Below, one piece after another: positions 34,427 to 43,904 of a DNA stretch of 64,000 nucleotides. Position numbers and translations under genes: made by a program. The notes under the pieces are model-generated. The model had not been told where the DNA came from and did not search any database. It was given only the letters and a program-made list of their open reading frames with translations. Source of the DNA: Streptomyces roseirectus (GTDB lineage Bacteria > Actinomycetota > Actinomycetes > Streptomycetales > Streptomycetaceae); the NCBI RefSeq assembly GCF_014489635.1, contig NZ_CP060828.1:9350001-9414000 (forward strand), given 5' to 3'. Position 1 is the first letter of the stretch. Each line of letters begins with the position of its first letter.

Positions 34427-35131
34427 ATGAGTGACATGAGCCCTGGGCAGAACACCGATGACACTGCTGTTCCGCCGCTGCGCAGCGATGCCGAGCGCAA
34501 CCGCGCGCGAATCGTGTCCGCTGCGCGCACGGTGTTCAGGCGCGACGGCCTGGGTGCCTCCATGTCATCCGTGGCCCGCGAGGCGGGCGTGGGGATCGCC
34601 ACCCTTTTCCGTCGCTTCCCCACGAAGGAGGATCTGGTCGCCGCCGTCTTCGCCGACCGCATGGATGCCTACGCCGACGCGGTCGCCGTCGCCCTCGACG
34701 ACCCCGACCCCTGGACCGGGCTCGCCGGGTTCATCGAGACCGTCTGCGCGATGCAGGCCGCCGACTACGGCTTCGCCGACGTGCTGACCATGACCTTTCC
34801 CACCGCCAAAGCTCTGGAGAAAAGTCGAGACGAGGCGTACGAGGCGATGGTGCAGCTCATCAACCGAGCCAAGACCGCGGGCCGTCTGCGTGAAGACTTC
34901 ACCCCCGAGGATCTGGTACTGATCTACATGGCCAACGCCGGCGTCGTCAACGCCACCGGCGACGCCGCCCCCGACGCCTGGCGCCGAGTCGTCGCCATGT
35001 TGCTCCAGTCCTTCCAGGCCCCCGCCCGCGGGCCTCTGCCCGACTCACCCGAACCTCGTGCCCTCTACAAGGCCATGCTCCGCGCCAGCCCACCATGCGC
35101 CACCTCACAGGACCCGAGGAAGAAGAGCTGA
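34427..35131 (+). CDS. TetR-family transcriptional regulator
   Basis: The 234-residue protein has the HTH core NRARIVSAARTVFRRDGLG then VAREAGVGIATLFRRFPTKEDLV, and a C-terminal domain typical of regulators of SDR and quinone-reductase units (SBP-like helical bundle). The ATG at 34427 is favoured because the operator ends just upstream. It diverges from the atypical SDR and the deleted quinone reductase, which it probably controlled. Confidence 0.92.
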   Translation: MSDMSPGQNTDDTAVPPLRSDAERNRARIVSAARTVFRRDGLGASMSSVAREAGVGIATLFRRFPTKEDLVAAVFADRMDAYADAVAVALDDPDPWTGLAGFIETVCAMQAADYGFADVLTMTFPTAKALEKSRDEAYEAMVQLINRAKTAGRLREDFTPEDLVLIYMANAGVVNATGDAAPDAWRRVVAMLLQSFQAPARGPLPDSPEPRALYKAMLRASPPCATSQDPRKKS

Positions 35132-35189
35132 TCTTGGGGCCGGCGTATGTCCGAAGGTACGGGCGATGGCGCCGGTCAGCCCCGTTTCC

Positions 35190-35520
35190 TCAGTCGATGC
35201 GGATGATTCCGTGGCCCAGGGCGGCGGTGACGGCGGAGGTGCGGTCGGCGATGTCGAGGTTGGTGCGGATGTGCAGCAGCTGGGCTTTCACCGTTGCCTC
35301 GGACAGGCGCAGGGCGCGGGCGATCTGCTTGTTGCTCTGCCCGCGGGACACGGCGGACAGAACTTCGAGTTCCCGGCCGGACAGGGCGGTACTGCGGTCG
35401 CCGCGCATATGGGCGAGGACCTTGGCGGCCACCGAGGGGGACAGTACGGCTCCTCCCCGGGCGGCAGTGCGCACGGCCTCGCACAGCTCGTGCCGTCCGG
35501 TGTCCTGGCGAGGACGGCCT
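35190..35520 (-). pseudogene. NarL/FixJ response regulator, 3' fragment
   Basis: The frame ends with an intact LuxR-type helix-turn-helix, STALSGRELEVLSAVSRGQSN then KQIARALRLSEATVKAQLLHI, stopping at 35190. It is preceded by ELCEAVRTAARGGAVLSPSV, the usual linker of NarL response regulators. The receiver domain is absent; upstream sequence belongs to an integrase remnant. Confidence 0.75.
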
Positions 35521-35559
35521 GGCGAGAGCGGTGGGGGCCGAGGAGGTGCATGTGGACGG

Positions 35560-36170
35560 AGACCGTCCGTGACGGCATCCCGCTGGCCTTGAGCAGTTGG
35601 TGGCCAGAGTGTGACGGGCCTGGTGGGGGACGCCTCGGATGTCGAGTTCGTCGACCCAGGTGGAGAAACCGCTCTGGAAGAAGGTGTAGCTGACGCTCCG
35701 CCTTTGGTCTGGTCGTGCCAGAGCACGGGCAGGCCGTTGATCCGCCCGAGGCATTCGAGCCGGAGTTTGATCACCTCGTTCGCGCGGCGGCCGGTGAAGA
35801 CCAGGGTCTCCCAGATGTCCCGCAGGCCGCGGTCTTCGACATCGTGCTGGTCGAGGAGTTTGAGGTTGTCGTCGTCGGCGAGTGCCCGGGCGACCTCGTC
35901 GGAGAACGGCTGGCGTCGGCCGCCGCGCGAGCCTCCGCCGTGTGGGACAGCAATGACGAAACGGCGGTCGAGGCCGACTGCGGTGGTCAGGCCCTCGGCC
36001 ATGCCGAACCTGAGCGACCGCCTGGCGCCCTCGAAGGTCCGGGCGACCGCGTCCGGCGTCGATCGGGGCTGCTTGCGGCCCCGGCCCCCCGGGGTTGCTG
36101 TGCAGGCCGAGGGGCGGTAGCCCGTTGCGGGTCCGATGACGCTGGTCGGCGACGAAGTCCAGCATGTGTT
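35560..36170 (-). pseudogene. Tyrosine recombinase (phage-type integrase) remnant
   Basis: Pieces of one integrase occur in different frames. Near the 5' end, HMLDFVADQRHRTRNGLPPL. Then LVFTGRRANEVIKLRLECLG holds the box I arginine and runs into LPVLWHDQTK. After a deletion, GFSTWVDELDI and VPHQARHTLATN give the HxxRH box II. The C-terminal tyrosine is lost. At least two frameshifts and one large deletion show that it is dead. Confidence 0.75.
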
Positions 36171-36200
36171 GCTCGGTCAGCCGGTGGGGGTCGTGGCCGC

Positions 36201-36414
36201 CTGCCGGTGGCTGCGCGAGCGGGGCAGCTGCCACTGGATCGTCCGCGAAGGCATCGAGTGCTCGCAGCGGCTGGGCGGCCACCGCTGGGTGGTCGAGGGG
36301 ACGGTGTCCTGGCTCGCCGGCTGCACCGCCGCTGTGAGCGCGAGGCCGAGCACTTCCTGGCCTTCGTCGGTGTCGCCGCAGCCCTGATCGGCTACCGCGG
36401 GCTCGCCGACTGGA
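36201..36414 (+). mobile_element. IS5-family transposase fragment
   Basis: Plus-strand frames read REGIECSQRLGGHRWVVEG then TVSWLAGC, followed in the next frame by RRCEREAEHFLAFVGVAAAL. This is the well-conserved C-terminus of IS5-type DDE transposases. A few bases are missing after WLAGC. No ends or 5' part remain. Confidence 0.75.
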
Positions 36415-36476
36415 ACGGTGTCCTGTCGTCTCCGGGCGTGCCGACCGTATCCGTGTCGGCCGTGGTCCAGGCGCTG

Positions 36477-37088
36477 TCAGGGCGCGCTGGGCCCCGTCCG
36501 GGGTTCGAGGAGGGTGAGGGCGAACTCGAACGCCCGATCGGCCCGCGCGCGGTCTCCCGAGACGAGAAGGTCGAGCTGAAGCCCCCGGATCTGCGCCAGG
36601 AGGAGGGTGGCCAGGGTTGACGCGTCCTCGGGGGCCCATCCGTCCTGCCTGAGCCACCCGGAGATGAAATCGACGTAGTCGTCCATCGACCGCGCCAGCT
36701 CTCCGCCGTCGCCGGACCGCCACCCCTCGCCGGCGACCGTTTCGAACAGGAGCAGGAACTGCCGCTGCTCCTTCGGCTCGCACAGCCGTCGCCAGGTGAT
36801 CCTCAGCAGCTCTGCCGTCGACCCGGCTTCCTTCAGTTCCCTGTCGGCGGTCACCTGGGCGAAGAGATCGGTGCGCATCTTCTCCACCACGCACTTGATC
36901 AGCTCGTCCTTCGACGAGAAGTGGCGCAGCAGCGTCGCATGGGTCACCCCCAGCGCCTGGGCCACCGGGCGCAGCGACAGGCCGGTGACGCCGTGGTCGA
37001 GGACGTACTCGGTCGCCGCGGCCAGCAGTTCCGGCCGCCGGTGCTGAAACCGGAGGGTCCGCCCGTCGACGCGCTCGGAACTCATCAT
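36477..37088 (-). CDS. TetR-family transcriptional regulator
   Basis: The 203-residue protein has an HTH at LLAAATEYVLDHGVTGLSL then VAQALGVTHATLLRHFSSKDEL and a TetR C-terminal domain. Tandem ATG codons at 37088 and 37085 are both possible. A long inverted repeat lies 29 bp upstream. It diverges from SnoaL-like genes, its likely targets. Confidence 0.92.
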   Translation of the reverse strand: MMSSERVDGRTLRFQHRRPELLAAATEYVLDHGVTGLSLRPVAQALGVTHATLLRHFSSKDELIKCVVEKMRTDLFAQVTADRELKEAGSTAELLRITWRRLCEPKEQRQFLLLFETVAGEGWRSGDGGELARSMDDYVDFISGWLRQDGWAPEDASTLATLLLAQIRGLQLDLLVSGDRARADRAFEFALTLLEPRTGPSAP

Positions 37089-37116
37089 CTGCCGTCCTCA
37101 CTCCGGTTGCCTGGTC

Positions 37117-37146
37117 GGTTAAGTGTACCAACTGGTTGTGCTAACC
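37117..37146. promoter_or_regulatory. Compound TetR operator candidate
   Basis: A 30-bp imperfect palindrome has ends GGTTA and TAACC and an inner palindrome ACCAACTGGT. It lies between the divergent TetR and SnoaL-like genes in an AT-richer patch. Confidence 0.6.
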
Positions 37147-37276
37147 GAGTGGTACTGCTACTTTTCGTGCACCGGAGCCGGAAGCCTCCGCATCGGCCGG
37201 GGCCCCTGGGGGGACGGCGGTGACTGTTCCGGCACGGGTACCGATAGCCGGACCTTCCATCACGACAAGGACACCG

Positions 37277-37708
37277 ATGACTGACACGACGAGGACACTG
37301 ATGACTGACGACGAGACGGCGGTCCGCGCCGTGTACGCGGCCTTCGGCCAGGCGATGCAGGTGGTGGATCCCGAGGCGATGAAGGATCTGTGGGACGACG
37401 GCTACGAACACCTGGTCTTCCAGCCGGAGGAGATCGAAGCCGCCCTCACGACGTGGGACGCGATCGTCGACCACTGGCGCCGGCTCCCGGGATTCGTCGA
37501 CCGGGTCGAAGGGCGTGAGCACAGCAGCCACGTCGCCGTGCTCGGCGATGTCGCGCTCGTCTACTGGCGGGGCCACACCACGGTCGAGTTCAAGGACTCC
37601 AGCGAGCCGATCGCCGGCGACTCACGGCTCTCGGCCGCTCTGCGCCGGACTGACGACGGCTGGCGATTCATCCACTGGCACGAGTCGCGCCAGCTCGTCG
37701 CCGGGTGA
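37277..37708 (+). CDS. SnoaL-like / DUF4440 (NTF2-fold) protein
   Basis: The 143-residue NTF2-like fold has AVRAVYAAFGQAMQVVDPEAM at the start, a central VEGREHSSHVAVLGDVALVYW strand pair and the ending DDGWRFIHWHESRQ. Such ketosteroid-isomerase-like proteins act as small hydrolases, cyclases or binding proteins. The ATG at 37277 has AAGGA five bases upstream; ATG 37301 is an alternative start. It is likely repressed by the divergent TetR. Confidence 0.8.
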   Translation: MTDTTRTLMTDDETAVRAVYAAFGQAMQVVDPEAMKDLWDDGYEHLVFQPEEIEAALTTWDAIVDHWRRLPGFVDRVEGREHSSHVAVLGDVALVYWRGHTTVEFKDSSEPIAGDSRLSAALRRTDDGWRFIHWHESRQLVAG

Positions 37709-37897
37709 GAGCACGACCACGAGTGCGGGAGTTTTGCAGCCGCCACGCGGGGAAGCGGGTGCCGCCGAGCACCTGCACCGGCTGGTGTCAACGAGCTGCG
37801 GTCCGACCGCGCACCCGACCTCGTCGTCTCGCCACGGCCCGACGACGAGGTCAACGCCGCGGTCCGCGGTGCGGCATGCGGGAAAAACTGTGTGAGC

Positions 37898-37921
37898 CCC
37901 ACCGGGCGAAGCGCCGGTGGG
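37898..37921 (+). terminator. Hairpin in the 37709-38142 spacer
   Basis: CCCACCGG (37898-37905) and CCGGTGGG (37914-37921) form an 8-bp stem around an 8-nt loop, about 190 nt after the SnoaL-like stop. The remaining 430-bp spacer has no recognisable gene, although one plus frame reads like an eroded protein tail just before the hairpin. Confidence 0.5.
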
Positions 37922-38142
37922 CCGTCGGCCGGGCCGGGCCGAACACCGGGGGCGACTGCGGTCAGGCATTCGCGGTCTCCCGCCCGCCGTCTGCCTCCGC
38001 CCTGCGGACGCTTCCTCTCCGTCGGCGGGACCAGCACCCACAACTCGTGCGGTACCAACCGCTCGACGAGATCCGTCATGCGCGGCTCAACGGCTGCCGC
38101 GACAACACTGATCACGCAAGGAAACCCTACGAGGAGTTTGCC

Positions 38143-38253
38143 ATGGTGCAATTTCCCCCTGTTCCCCCGGGCCGCGAATTCCACGCCCCCGGGATCCTCT
38201 TTCGGGCCGGCACCGACGAGCTCGTCCCCGCGGCTGCCGGAGGGACGCTGTGA
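38143..38253 (+). CDS. 36-residue ORF coupled to the tandem SnoaL gene
   Basis: ATG at 38143 has GAGGAG six bases upstream. The ORF ends at a TGA whose last base starts the next ATG (TGATG), a classic translational-coupling junction. The peptide includes HAPGILFRAGTDELVPAAAG. It matches no family known to me and may be a leader, a microprotein or the truncated start of a lost gene. Confidence 0.45.
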   Translation: MVQFPPVPPGREFHAPGILFRAGTDELVPAAAGGTL

Positions 38254-39083
38254 TGCCGTTCGATCATGCCGCCTACGAGGAGGCGTTCAACGCCGGGGAC
38301 GACGATGCCCTGGTGGAGCGCTACTTCACCGAGGACGCCCGGTTCTGCGGGCCGAGCGTGGACCTGCGTGGCCGTGAGGAGATCCGGGCGTTCCTCCATC
38401 AGGCCCATGACGGCATCCGCGAGACGATGCGGCCGCAGGTGGTCACCCGCAGCGGTACACACGTCGCCGCCGAGATCGACACGGATTTCCAGGCGACCGA
38501 GGACCGGCCGGACTTCGTGTTCGGGCCGCTCGCCCGTGGCGAGCTGACCACGGTCAAGTTCTTCGTCACCTACGAGCTCGACGCCGCGGGGGAGAAGATC
38601 GCCGCGCTGCGGGCCGCGACCTGGAAGGCCGGACAGGGGGTGAGCCCCGCACCGACCCGGATCACGCCGACCGCCGCCGGACGGCGTGCCTTCCTGGACT
38701 ACCTCATCTCGCTCAGCACCGCGAACACCGAACGGTTCCTCCTCTTCTTCACCGACGACATCGAGCTGACGGTGCCCTCCGTGGGCGTGCTGCGCGGACT
38801 GGACGCCGTGGCCGCGTTCTACGGGAAGATGTTCCAGACCGTCCGGGAGAACGTCACCGCGCACGCGGTGGTCATCGACGAGCACGGCATCGCGCTGGAG
38901 GCGACCACGCGCCTCACGGCCGTCGTGGACGCGCCGGACTTCCCCGGCGGGCCCCTGAGGCAGGGCGAGAGTGTCGAGAACGACTACTTCATCCACTACC
39001 GCCTGCATGACGGGCGCATCAACCGCATCGACCTGGCGCCCCGCGGCGAGTCGCAGGGACCTTTCGTCGCGGAGTCGGCATGA
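38253..39083 (+). CDS. Tandem SnoaL-like (double NTF2-fold) protein
   Basis: The 276-residue protein has two NTF2-like halves. Residues 1-135 begin DHAAYEEAFNAGDDDALVERYF, and residues 150-270 begin RRAFLDYLISLSTANTERFL with FFTDDIELTVPSVG. The second half ends in DYFIHYRLHDGRINRID. The duplicated domain resembles polyketide-cyclase/SnoaL or limonene-epoxide-hydrolase-type pockets. Its function is unknown. It lies in the TetR-controlled SnoaL region and is followed by a CocE hydrolase remnant. Confidence 0.78.
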   Translation: MPFDHAAYEEAFNAGDDDALVERYFTEDARFCGPSVDLRGREEIRAFLHQAHDGIRETMRPQVVTRSGTHVAAEIDTDFQATEDRPDFVFGPLARGELTTVKFFVTYELDAAGEKIAALRAATWKAGQGVSPAPTRITPTAAGRRAFLDYLISLSTANTERFLLFFTDDIELTVPSVGVLRGLDAVAAFYGKMFQTVRENVTAHAVVIDEHGIALEATTRLTAVVDAPDFPGGPLRQGESVENDYFIHYRLHDGRINRIDLAPRGESQGPFVAESA

Positions 39084-39090
39084 CCGATCA

Positions 39091-39423
39091 AGCGTGACAT
39101 CGCCGTCGAGGTCTCACCGGGTGACACGTCTACGTCGACGTGTACCGGCCGGACAACGAGGAACCCGCGGCCCCCCCCCGATCAGCTGATCGCCGTACGG
39201 CAAGCACAACCCGGCGCCGATCGGGGTCATCTGCCCGGCCGGCGGCGTCCGGCCCGAGGACACCTCACAGATCACCACCTTCGAGGCCCTCGACCCGCAG
39301 TACTGGGTGCCGCACAGCTACACGATCGTGTTGGCCGACATCCCCGGTACGCGGTACTCCGAGGGCCGCGCCACCTACTGCTCGCCACAGGAGGCCGAGC
39401 AGTACACGGCGCTGATCGAATGA
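39091..39423 (+). pseudogene. CocE/NonD-type hydrolase remnant
   Basis: Frame 1 reads VYVDVYRPDNEEPAA, the N-terminal strand of X-Pro dipeptidyl-peptidase/CocE hydrolases. A C-run then shifts the frame, and a second frame continues YGKHNPAPIGVICPAGGVRP to QYWVPHSYTIVLADIPGTRY and stops before the catalytic serine elbow. Only the first fifth of the gene is left. Confidence 0.7.
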
Positions 39424-39622
39424 GCCGGCACCCGGCCATGGCTGATGTGTCCTGAACCTTCGCGCCGTGAACCCCTGTGCGGTTCGTCAAGTGCTGCGAA
39501 AATAGCGGGTCGAATGACCCGAAATTCGCTTCCTCGGCCATGTACGAGCCTTGGATGCTGTCCGACAGGACCGCGGTGGCCGTCCGGCACCGGCTCGGAG
39601 CGACCGCGCCGACAGCGCCCCC

Positions 39623-41353
39623 TCACCGCACCACCCTCATCCCCCGCAGCCGGTTCAGCGCGGCGGCGATCTCGTGGCGGCGGGGGACGGCGAAGTCGTC
39701 GTCGTGGACGGTGCGCAGGGCGGCGACGGGGTCGGCGGTGGTGAAGTCGGTGTCGAGGAGGTCGAGGGCTTCGGCGAGGGTCCGGTCCCGGGTCAGGTGG
39801 CCGTGGCGGACGAGGAGTTCGAGGGCGAGGCCGATGCCGGTGACGTGGGACGCGTCGGCGAGGGGTGCGACGGCGCGCAGGTCGATGTCGTGCTCCCCGA
39901 AGACGAGGTAGTCGGTACCCCGGGCGCGCACGCGGGTCCGCCCCTTGGCGGTGGAGTCGACCGACGCGGGGTCGACGCGCCGTGCGACGAGCGAGGGGAA
40001 CGAGTCGGCCTCGGCCCGCCGCCCCGTCGGCACCGCCGCGATCTCCCGGGCCCGCCCGGTCACGTCGTACGGCCGGTACGCGTCCATCATCACCACCCGG
40101 TCGGCGACTTCGAGATAGTCCCCGCTGCCGCCCATCACCAGCACGGTCGACACCCCGTGATCCCGGTGCAGCGAGCGCACCGAGTCCACCAGCGGCGTCA
40201 GCGGCTCCCGCTCCTTCGCCACCAGCGCCTGCATCCGCGCGTCCCGGATCATCAGGTTCGTCGCCGCCGTGTCCTCGTCGATCAGCAGCACCCGCGCCCC
40301 GCTCTCCACCGCCTCGCACAGCGACGCCGCCTGCGAGGTCGACCCGGACGCGTTGGCCGTGGAGAAGTCCGTGGTGTCCGCCCCGCCCGGCAGGTGATCG
40401 ACGAACGCGTGCACGTCCACCCGCTCCACCGGACGCCCGTCCTCCGCCCGGATCTTCACCGTGTCCGCGAGTGACACGGCCAGCTCCCGCCCGTCCCCGG
40501 GAACGTGGTCCCACACCCCCGTCTCCAGCGCCCGCAGCAACGTCGACTTCCCGTGGAACCCACCGCCCACGATCAACGTCACCCCCTCGGGAATCCCCAT
40601 CCCGCTCACCACCCCCGCGTGCGGCAGCTCCACACTCACCCGCAACTCCTCCGGCGACCGGAACGCCACCACCCCCTCACCCCGCGCCGGCCGGTCGTCC
40701 GCCCCGCTGCGCCGGGGCAGCGACGCCCCGTCGGCCACGAACCCGACCAGCCCCAGCCCCGGCAACGCCGCCCGCAACGCCGCCGAGTCCTCCACCGCCG
40801 CCACGAACTCCCGCACCCGCCCGCCGTCCAGCGCCGCCAGGCACAGCGCCCGCTCCGCGACCTCCGGCAGCACCTCGCACAGCAGCCGCCGCGCCGCCCG
40901 CCCGTCGATCCTCCGGTGCGGCCCCGGCAACGCCACCCCGAGCCGCAACGTCACCGCCCCGTCCCCGGCGTCCACCGTGCACGAGTTGCGGTCCAGCACC
41001 TCCTGCCCGCCCGCGTCCACCTGCAACGCCCGCTCCGCCGACACCTCCCGGGCCGCCTCCCGCACCAGATACCCGGCGAGCGCCCGCCGCCGCACCGGCG
41101 AGTCCCACAACTCCCGCGGAAACCCCGCCCGTTCACCCGGCACCCGCACGGCGACCCGGGCCGGCGGCGCGTACGGATCCGCCTGCCCCCGCACGACCTC
41201 CAGCACCACACCCCCGCCCAGCTCCCACTGCCCGGTCAGCCCCCGGTACCGCCCGTACGGCGCCCCGTCGAGCTGCTGCAACTCCCGCTCCAGCCCCTGC
41301 CGGACACGTGCCGTACGCTCCGACGCTCCACCGGGTCGCCCATGACGGCGCAT
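39623..41353 (-). CDS. ABC-class ATPase (predicted, non-transporter)
   Basis: The 576-residue protein has a Walker A loop, LIVGGGFHGKSTLLRALE, near residue 265. It has a signature-like DFSTANASGSTSQAASL near residue 345 and a Walker B, ARVLLIDEDTAATNLM. The N-terminal 200 residues carry RYRGLTGQW and DPYAPPARVAVRVP. This is the widespread predicted ATPase of the ABC class (Pfam ABC_ATPase), a soluble protein of unknown role. It is monocistronic and full length. Confidence 0.85.
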   Translation of the reverse strand: MRRHGRPGGASERTARVRQGLERELQQLDGAPYGRYRGLTGQWELGGGVVLEVVRGQADPYAPPARVAVRVPGERAGFPRELWDSPVRRRALAGYLVREAAREVSAERALQVDAGGQEVLDRNSCTVDAGDGAVTLRLGVALPGPHRRIDGRAARRLLCEVLPEVAERALCLAALDGGRVREFVAAVEDSAALRAALPGLGLVGFVADGASLPRRSGADDRPARGEGVVAFRSPEELRVSVELPHAGVVSGMGIPEGVTLIVGGGFHGKSTLLRALETGVWDHVPGDGRELAVSLADTVKIRAEDGRPVERVDVHAFVDHLPGGADTTDFSTANASGSTSQAASLCEAVESGARVLLIDEDTAATNLMIRDARMQALVAKEREPLTPLVDSVRSLHRDHGVSTVLVMGGSGDYLEVADRVVMMDAYRPYDVTGRAREIAAVPTGRRAEADSFPSLVARRVDPASVDSTAKGRTRVRARGTDYLVFGEHDIDLRAVAPLADASHVTGIGLALELLVRHGHLTRDRTLAEALDLLDTDFTTADPVAALRTVHDDDFAVPRRHEIAAALNRLRGMRVVR

Positions 41354-41710
41354 CTGCCACTCACTTCCGTTCGCTCATCGACTGTCCACCGCCCGAGGAC
41401 CCCACCGGCACCCGGCCCGGCGCGAGGACTCCCCAAGGGCGACCGTCGGATCGTAGTGGGAGTGAAGGGCATGTCTCCGTTCGAGGGCCGGTGAACCACC
41501 GTGACCCCGCCGGACAGCGAGGCCACTTCCGTCGCTACCAGTCTCGACCACACCCCTCACCCCGCACATCGGCCGAACAGCCACCCCGCAGGCCCCGGAC
41601 CACCCCCAGAACCGGCCGTTCGGCCGAGGCACGACGCCCCGACCCGTGCTGAGCACCACCCCCGCCGGGCAGCACGCCGACCCACCCACCCCCTGCTCAC
41701 ACCCCTTTGC
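41354..41710. other. Spacer without a gene
   Basis: About 360 bp between the ABC-class ATPase start and the HIBADH-like stop. No coding frame with a start signal, no strong hairpin and no repeat was recognised. Confidence 0.5.
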
Positions 41711-42589
41711 TCACACCCCCACCGTCCGCCCCTCGATCGCCCGCACCACCGCCACCATGTCCTCCCCGCCATACCCCGAAGCCGCCGCCTCCCCGAACAA
41801 CGCGTGACACACGTCGAGCAACGGCGACGCCACCCCCGCCTTCCGCGCCGCCTCGGCGATCAGCCGCGTGTTCTTCAGCACGTCCACGAGCCCCGCCTGC
41901 ACCCCGAAATCCCCCTCCACCAGCTTCGCCGCCTTCGCCCGCGACACCGCGCTCGCCATCGGCCCCGCGTCCAGCACGTCCCGCAGCAACCCCGCGTCGA
42001 CCCCGTTGCGCTCGGCGAAGTGGAACGCCTCCCCGAGCCCCGTCACCAGCGTGATCAGGAACAGGTTCACCGACAGCTTCATGAGCAGCGCCCCCGGCAC
42101 GGCCCCGCACCCGAACACCTCGCGGCACATCGGCGCGAGCAGCGGCCGCACGTCCGCCACGGCCTCGTCGTCCCCCGCCAGCATCGCCACCAACTGCCCC
42201 TGCTCGGCGGGCCCGCGCGACCCGGAGACCGGCGCCTCGACGTACCGCCCGCCCGCCGCACGGACGTCGTCCTGGAGGCTCCCGGAGTACTCGGGCGCGG
42301 TGGTGCCCATGTGGACGAGCGTGCGCCCCGCGACACGCGCGGCGAACTCCGGCGTCCCCCGCCCGAGCACGGCGTCCACGGCCGCCTCGTCGGCCAGCAT
42401 GAGGACGACCGTGCCGGCCCGTTCGAACACCTCACCGGGGCTGTCCGCGACCTCGGCCCCGGCCGCGCGCAGCGCCTCGCACGGCGCGGGCGAACGGTTC
42501 CACACCACCAGCGGCGCGCCCGCGCGCGCGAGGTTGAGCGCCATGGGACGCCCCATGACCCCGAGACCGATAAAGCCGACGGACGCCAT
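41711..42589 (-). CDS. NAD(P)-dependent beta-hydroxyacid dehydrogenase (HIBADH/GLYR family)
   Basis: The 292-residue protein begins [21 protein letters not shown], the dinucleotide loop. It has the substrate segment [17 protein letters not shown] near residue 120 and the catalytic Lys in [11 protein letters not shown] near residue 170. Family members reduce succinic or glyoxylic semialdehyde, 3-hydroxyisobutyrate or imines. The ATG at 42589 is the start with the conserved N-terminus. A double operator and a divergent TetR show ligand-controlled expression. Confidence 0.9.
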   Translation of the reverse strand: MASVGFIGLGVMGRPMALNLARAGAPLVVWNRSPAPCEALRAAGAEVADSPGEVFERAGTVVLMLADEAAVDAVLGRGTPEFAARVAGRTLVHMGTTAPEYSGSLQDDVRAAGGRYVEAPVSGSRGPAEQGQLVAMLAGDDEAVADVRPLLAPMCREVFGCGAVPGALLMKLSVNLFLITLVTGLGEAFHFAERNGVDAGLLRDVLDAGPMASAVSRAKAAKLVEGDFGVQAGLVDVLKNTRLIAEAARKAGVASPLLDVCHALFGEAAASGYGGEDMVAVVRAIEGRTVGV

Positions 42590-42613
42590 GCCGCACCACC
42601 CCTCGCCGAGGAC

Positions 42614-42656
42614 TATGACCGCTGTCATAGTAGCCCTCGCTATGACAGCGGTCATA
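42614..42656. promoter_or_regulatory. Duplicated TetR operator, perfect 17-bp inverted repeat
   Basis: TATGACCGCTGTCATAG at 42614-42630 and its exact reverse complement at 42640-42656 are separated by nine bases. Each arm is itself a palindrome, TATGAC-N4-GTCATA, so there are two complete operators, one toward each divergent gene. Confidence 0.85.
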
Positions 42657-42702
42657 AACTCGTCGGGCAACAGCCCGGGACGCACCACGAGGAGACGCCG
42701 GA

Positions 42703-43308
42703 GTGACGGAACGCGGACCACGCGAGCGGATGGTCTTCAGCGCGGCCCAGCTCATCCGGCGCGACGGCGTCGCAGCCACCGGCATGCGCGAGGTCGCCGC
42801 CCACGCCGGAGCACCCCGCGGCTCCCTCCAGCACTACTTCCCCGGCGGCAAGGAACAACTGGTCAACGAGGCCGTGCACTGGGCCGGCCGCTACGCCGGC
42901 AACCGCGTCGCCCGCTTCCTGGCCGCCCTCCCCGAACCCACCCCCAGCGGCCTGTTCACCGAGATGGTCCGCCAATGGACCGACGAGTACGAGACGTCCG
43001 GCTACGCGGGCGGCTGCCCCGTCGCCGCCGCCACCGTCGACCGCGCGACGACCGCCCCCGCCACCCGCCAGGCCGCCTCCGACGCCTTCGCCACCTGGAC
43101 CGGCGCGGTCGCCACCGCCCTCACCGGCATGGGCGTCCCGACCAACCGCGCCACACCCCTCGCCACCCTCATGATCAGCACCCTCGAAGGCGCCCTCCTC
43201 ATCGCCCGCGCCGAACACAGCACCCGGGCCCTCACCAACGCGGCCCGCGAACTCGGCCCCCTGCTCGACGCCGCGCTCCCACCCACCCCCGTCAGCGAGA
43301 CCCCCTGA
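42703..43308 (+). CDS. TetR-family transcriptional regulator
   Basis: The 201-residue protein has an [22 protein letters not shown] then [23 protein letters not shown], and an AcrR/LmrA-like C-terminal domain with [10 protein letters not shown]. The GTG at 42703 has GAGGAG upstream. It diverges from the HIBADH-like gene, with a duplicated operator between them. Its 3' end overlaps the convergent VOC gene by 17 bp. Confidence 0.93.
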   Translation: MTERGPRERMVFSAAQLIRRDGVAATGMREVAAHAGAPRGSLQHYFPGGKEQLVNEAVHWAGRYAGNRVARFLAALPEPTPSGLFTEMVRQWTDEYETSGYAGGCPVAAATVDRATTAPATRQAASDAFATWTGAVATALTGMGVPTNRATPLATLMISTLEGALLIARAEHSTRALTNAARELGPLLDAALPPTPVSETP

Positions 43309-43813
43309 CCGGCGCACTGCTGCGCCCCCGGTCCCGCCCGCTCAACTCGGCGTCCAACGTCTCCTGCGCCACCCGCATCCCCTCCACATGGACGGGCTCC
43401 CGCAGCCGCGCCCACATCTCGTCCTCGGCGACGTCCTCGACGTGCGCCACCACCCACCACACGTTCCCGAACGGATCCCGCACCCGTCCGCCCCGCTGCC
43501 CGAACGCGCTGTCCCGCACCGGCGTCACGACCCGCCCACCGGCCTCCACAGCCCGCTCGACGGCGACGTCCGCGTCCGCCACGAACACGCGCAGCAGGCT
43601 CGGCATCACCGGCCAGTCGTCCCGCCGGTCGAACGCCAGGACGACGGTGTCGCCGACCCGCACCTCGGCGTGCCCGATCGCCCCGTCCTCGGTGACCACC
43701 CGCGCAAGCTCCTCACCGCCGAACGCGCGGACGACGAAGTCGAGCAGGCCACCGGTGTCGTCGGTGACGACCCAAGGGGCGACGGTGGTGTAGCCCTGGG
43801 GCTGACTGGGCAT
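43292..43813 (-). CDS. VOC-fold (glyoxalase/PhnB-like) protein
   Basis: The 173-residue PhnB-type vicinal oxygen chelate protein has VAPWVVTDDTGGLLDFVVRAFGG, HAEVRVGDTVVLAFD, and DSAFGQRGGRVRDPFGNVWW, with the E/H-type residues of the family. The ATG is preceded by GGAAGG. VOC proteins sequester or modify drugs and small thiols; the substrate is unknown. Confidence 0.85.
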   Translation of the reverse strand: MPSQPQGYTTVAPWVVTDDTGGLLDFVVRAFGGEELARVVTEDGAIGHAEVRVGDTVVLAFDRRDDWPVMPSLLRVFVADADVAVERAVEAGGRVVTPVRDSAFGQRGGRVRDPFGNVWWVVAHVEDVAEDEMWARLREPVHVEGMRVAQETLDAELSGRDRGRSSAPVRGSR

Positions 43814-43904
43814 GGAAGTTCCTTCCGTCGGATGCGATACGCACGACGGTAGGAGCGCAGTAGGTCAGATCCAGTCCTACTGGACGGAGAGCCGGACCGA
43901 CGAC

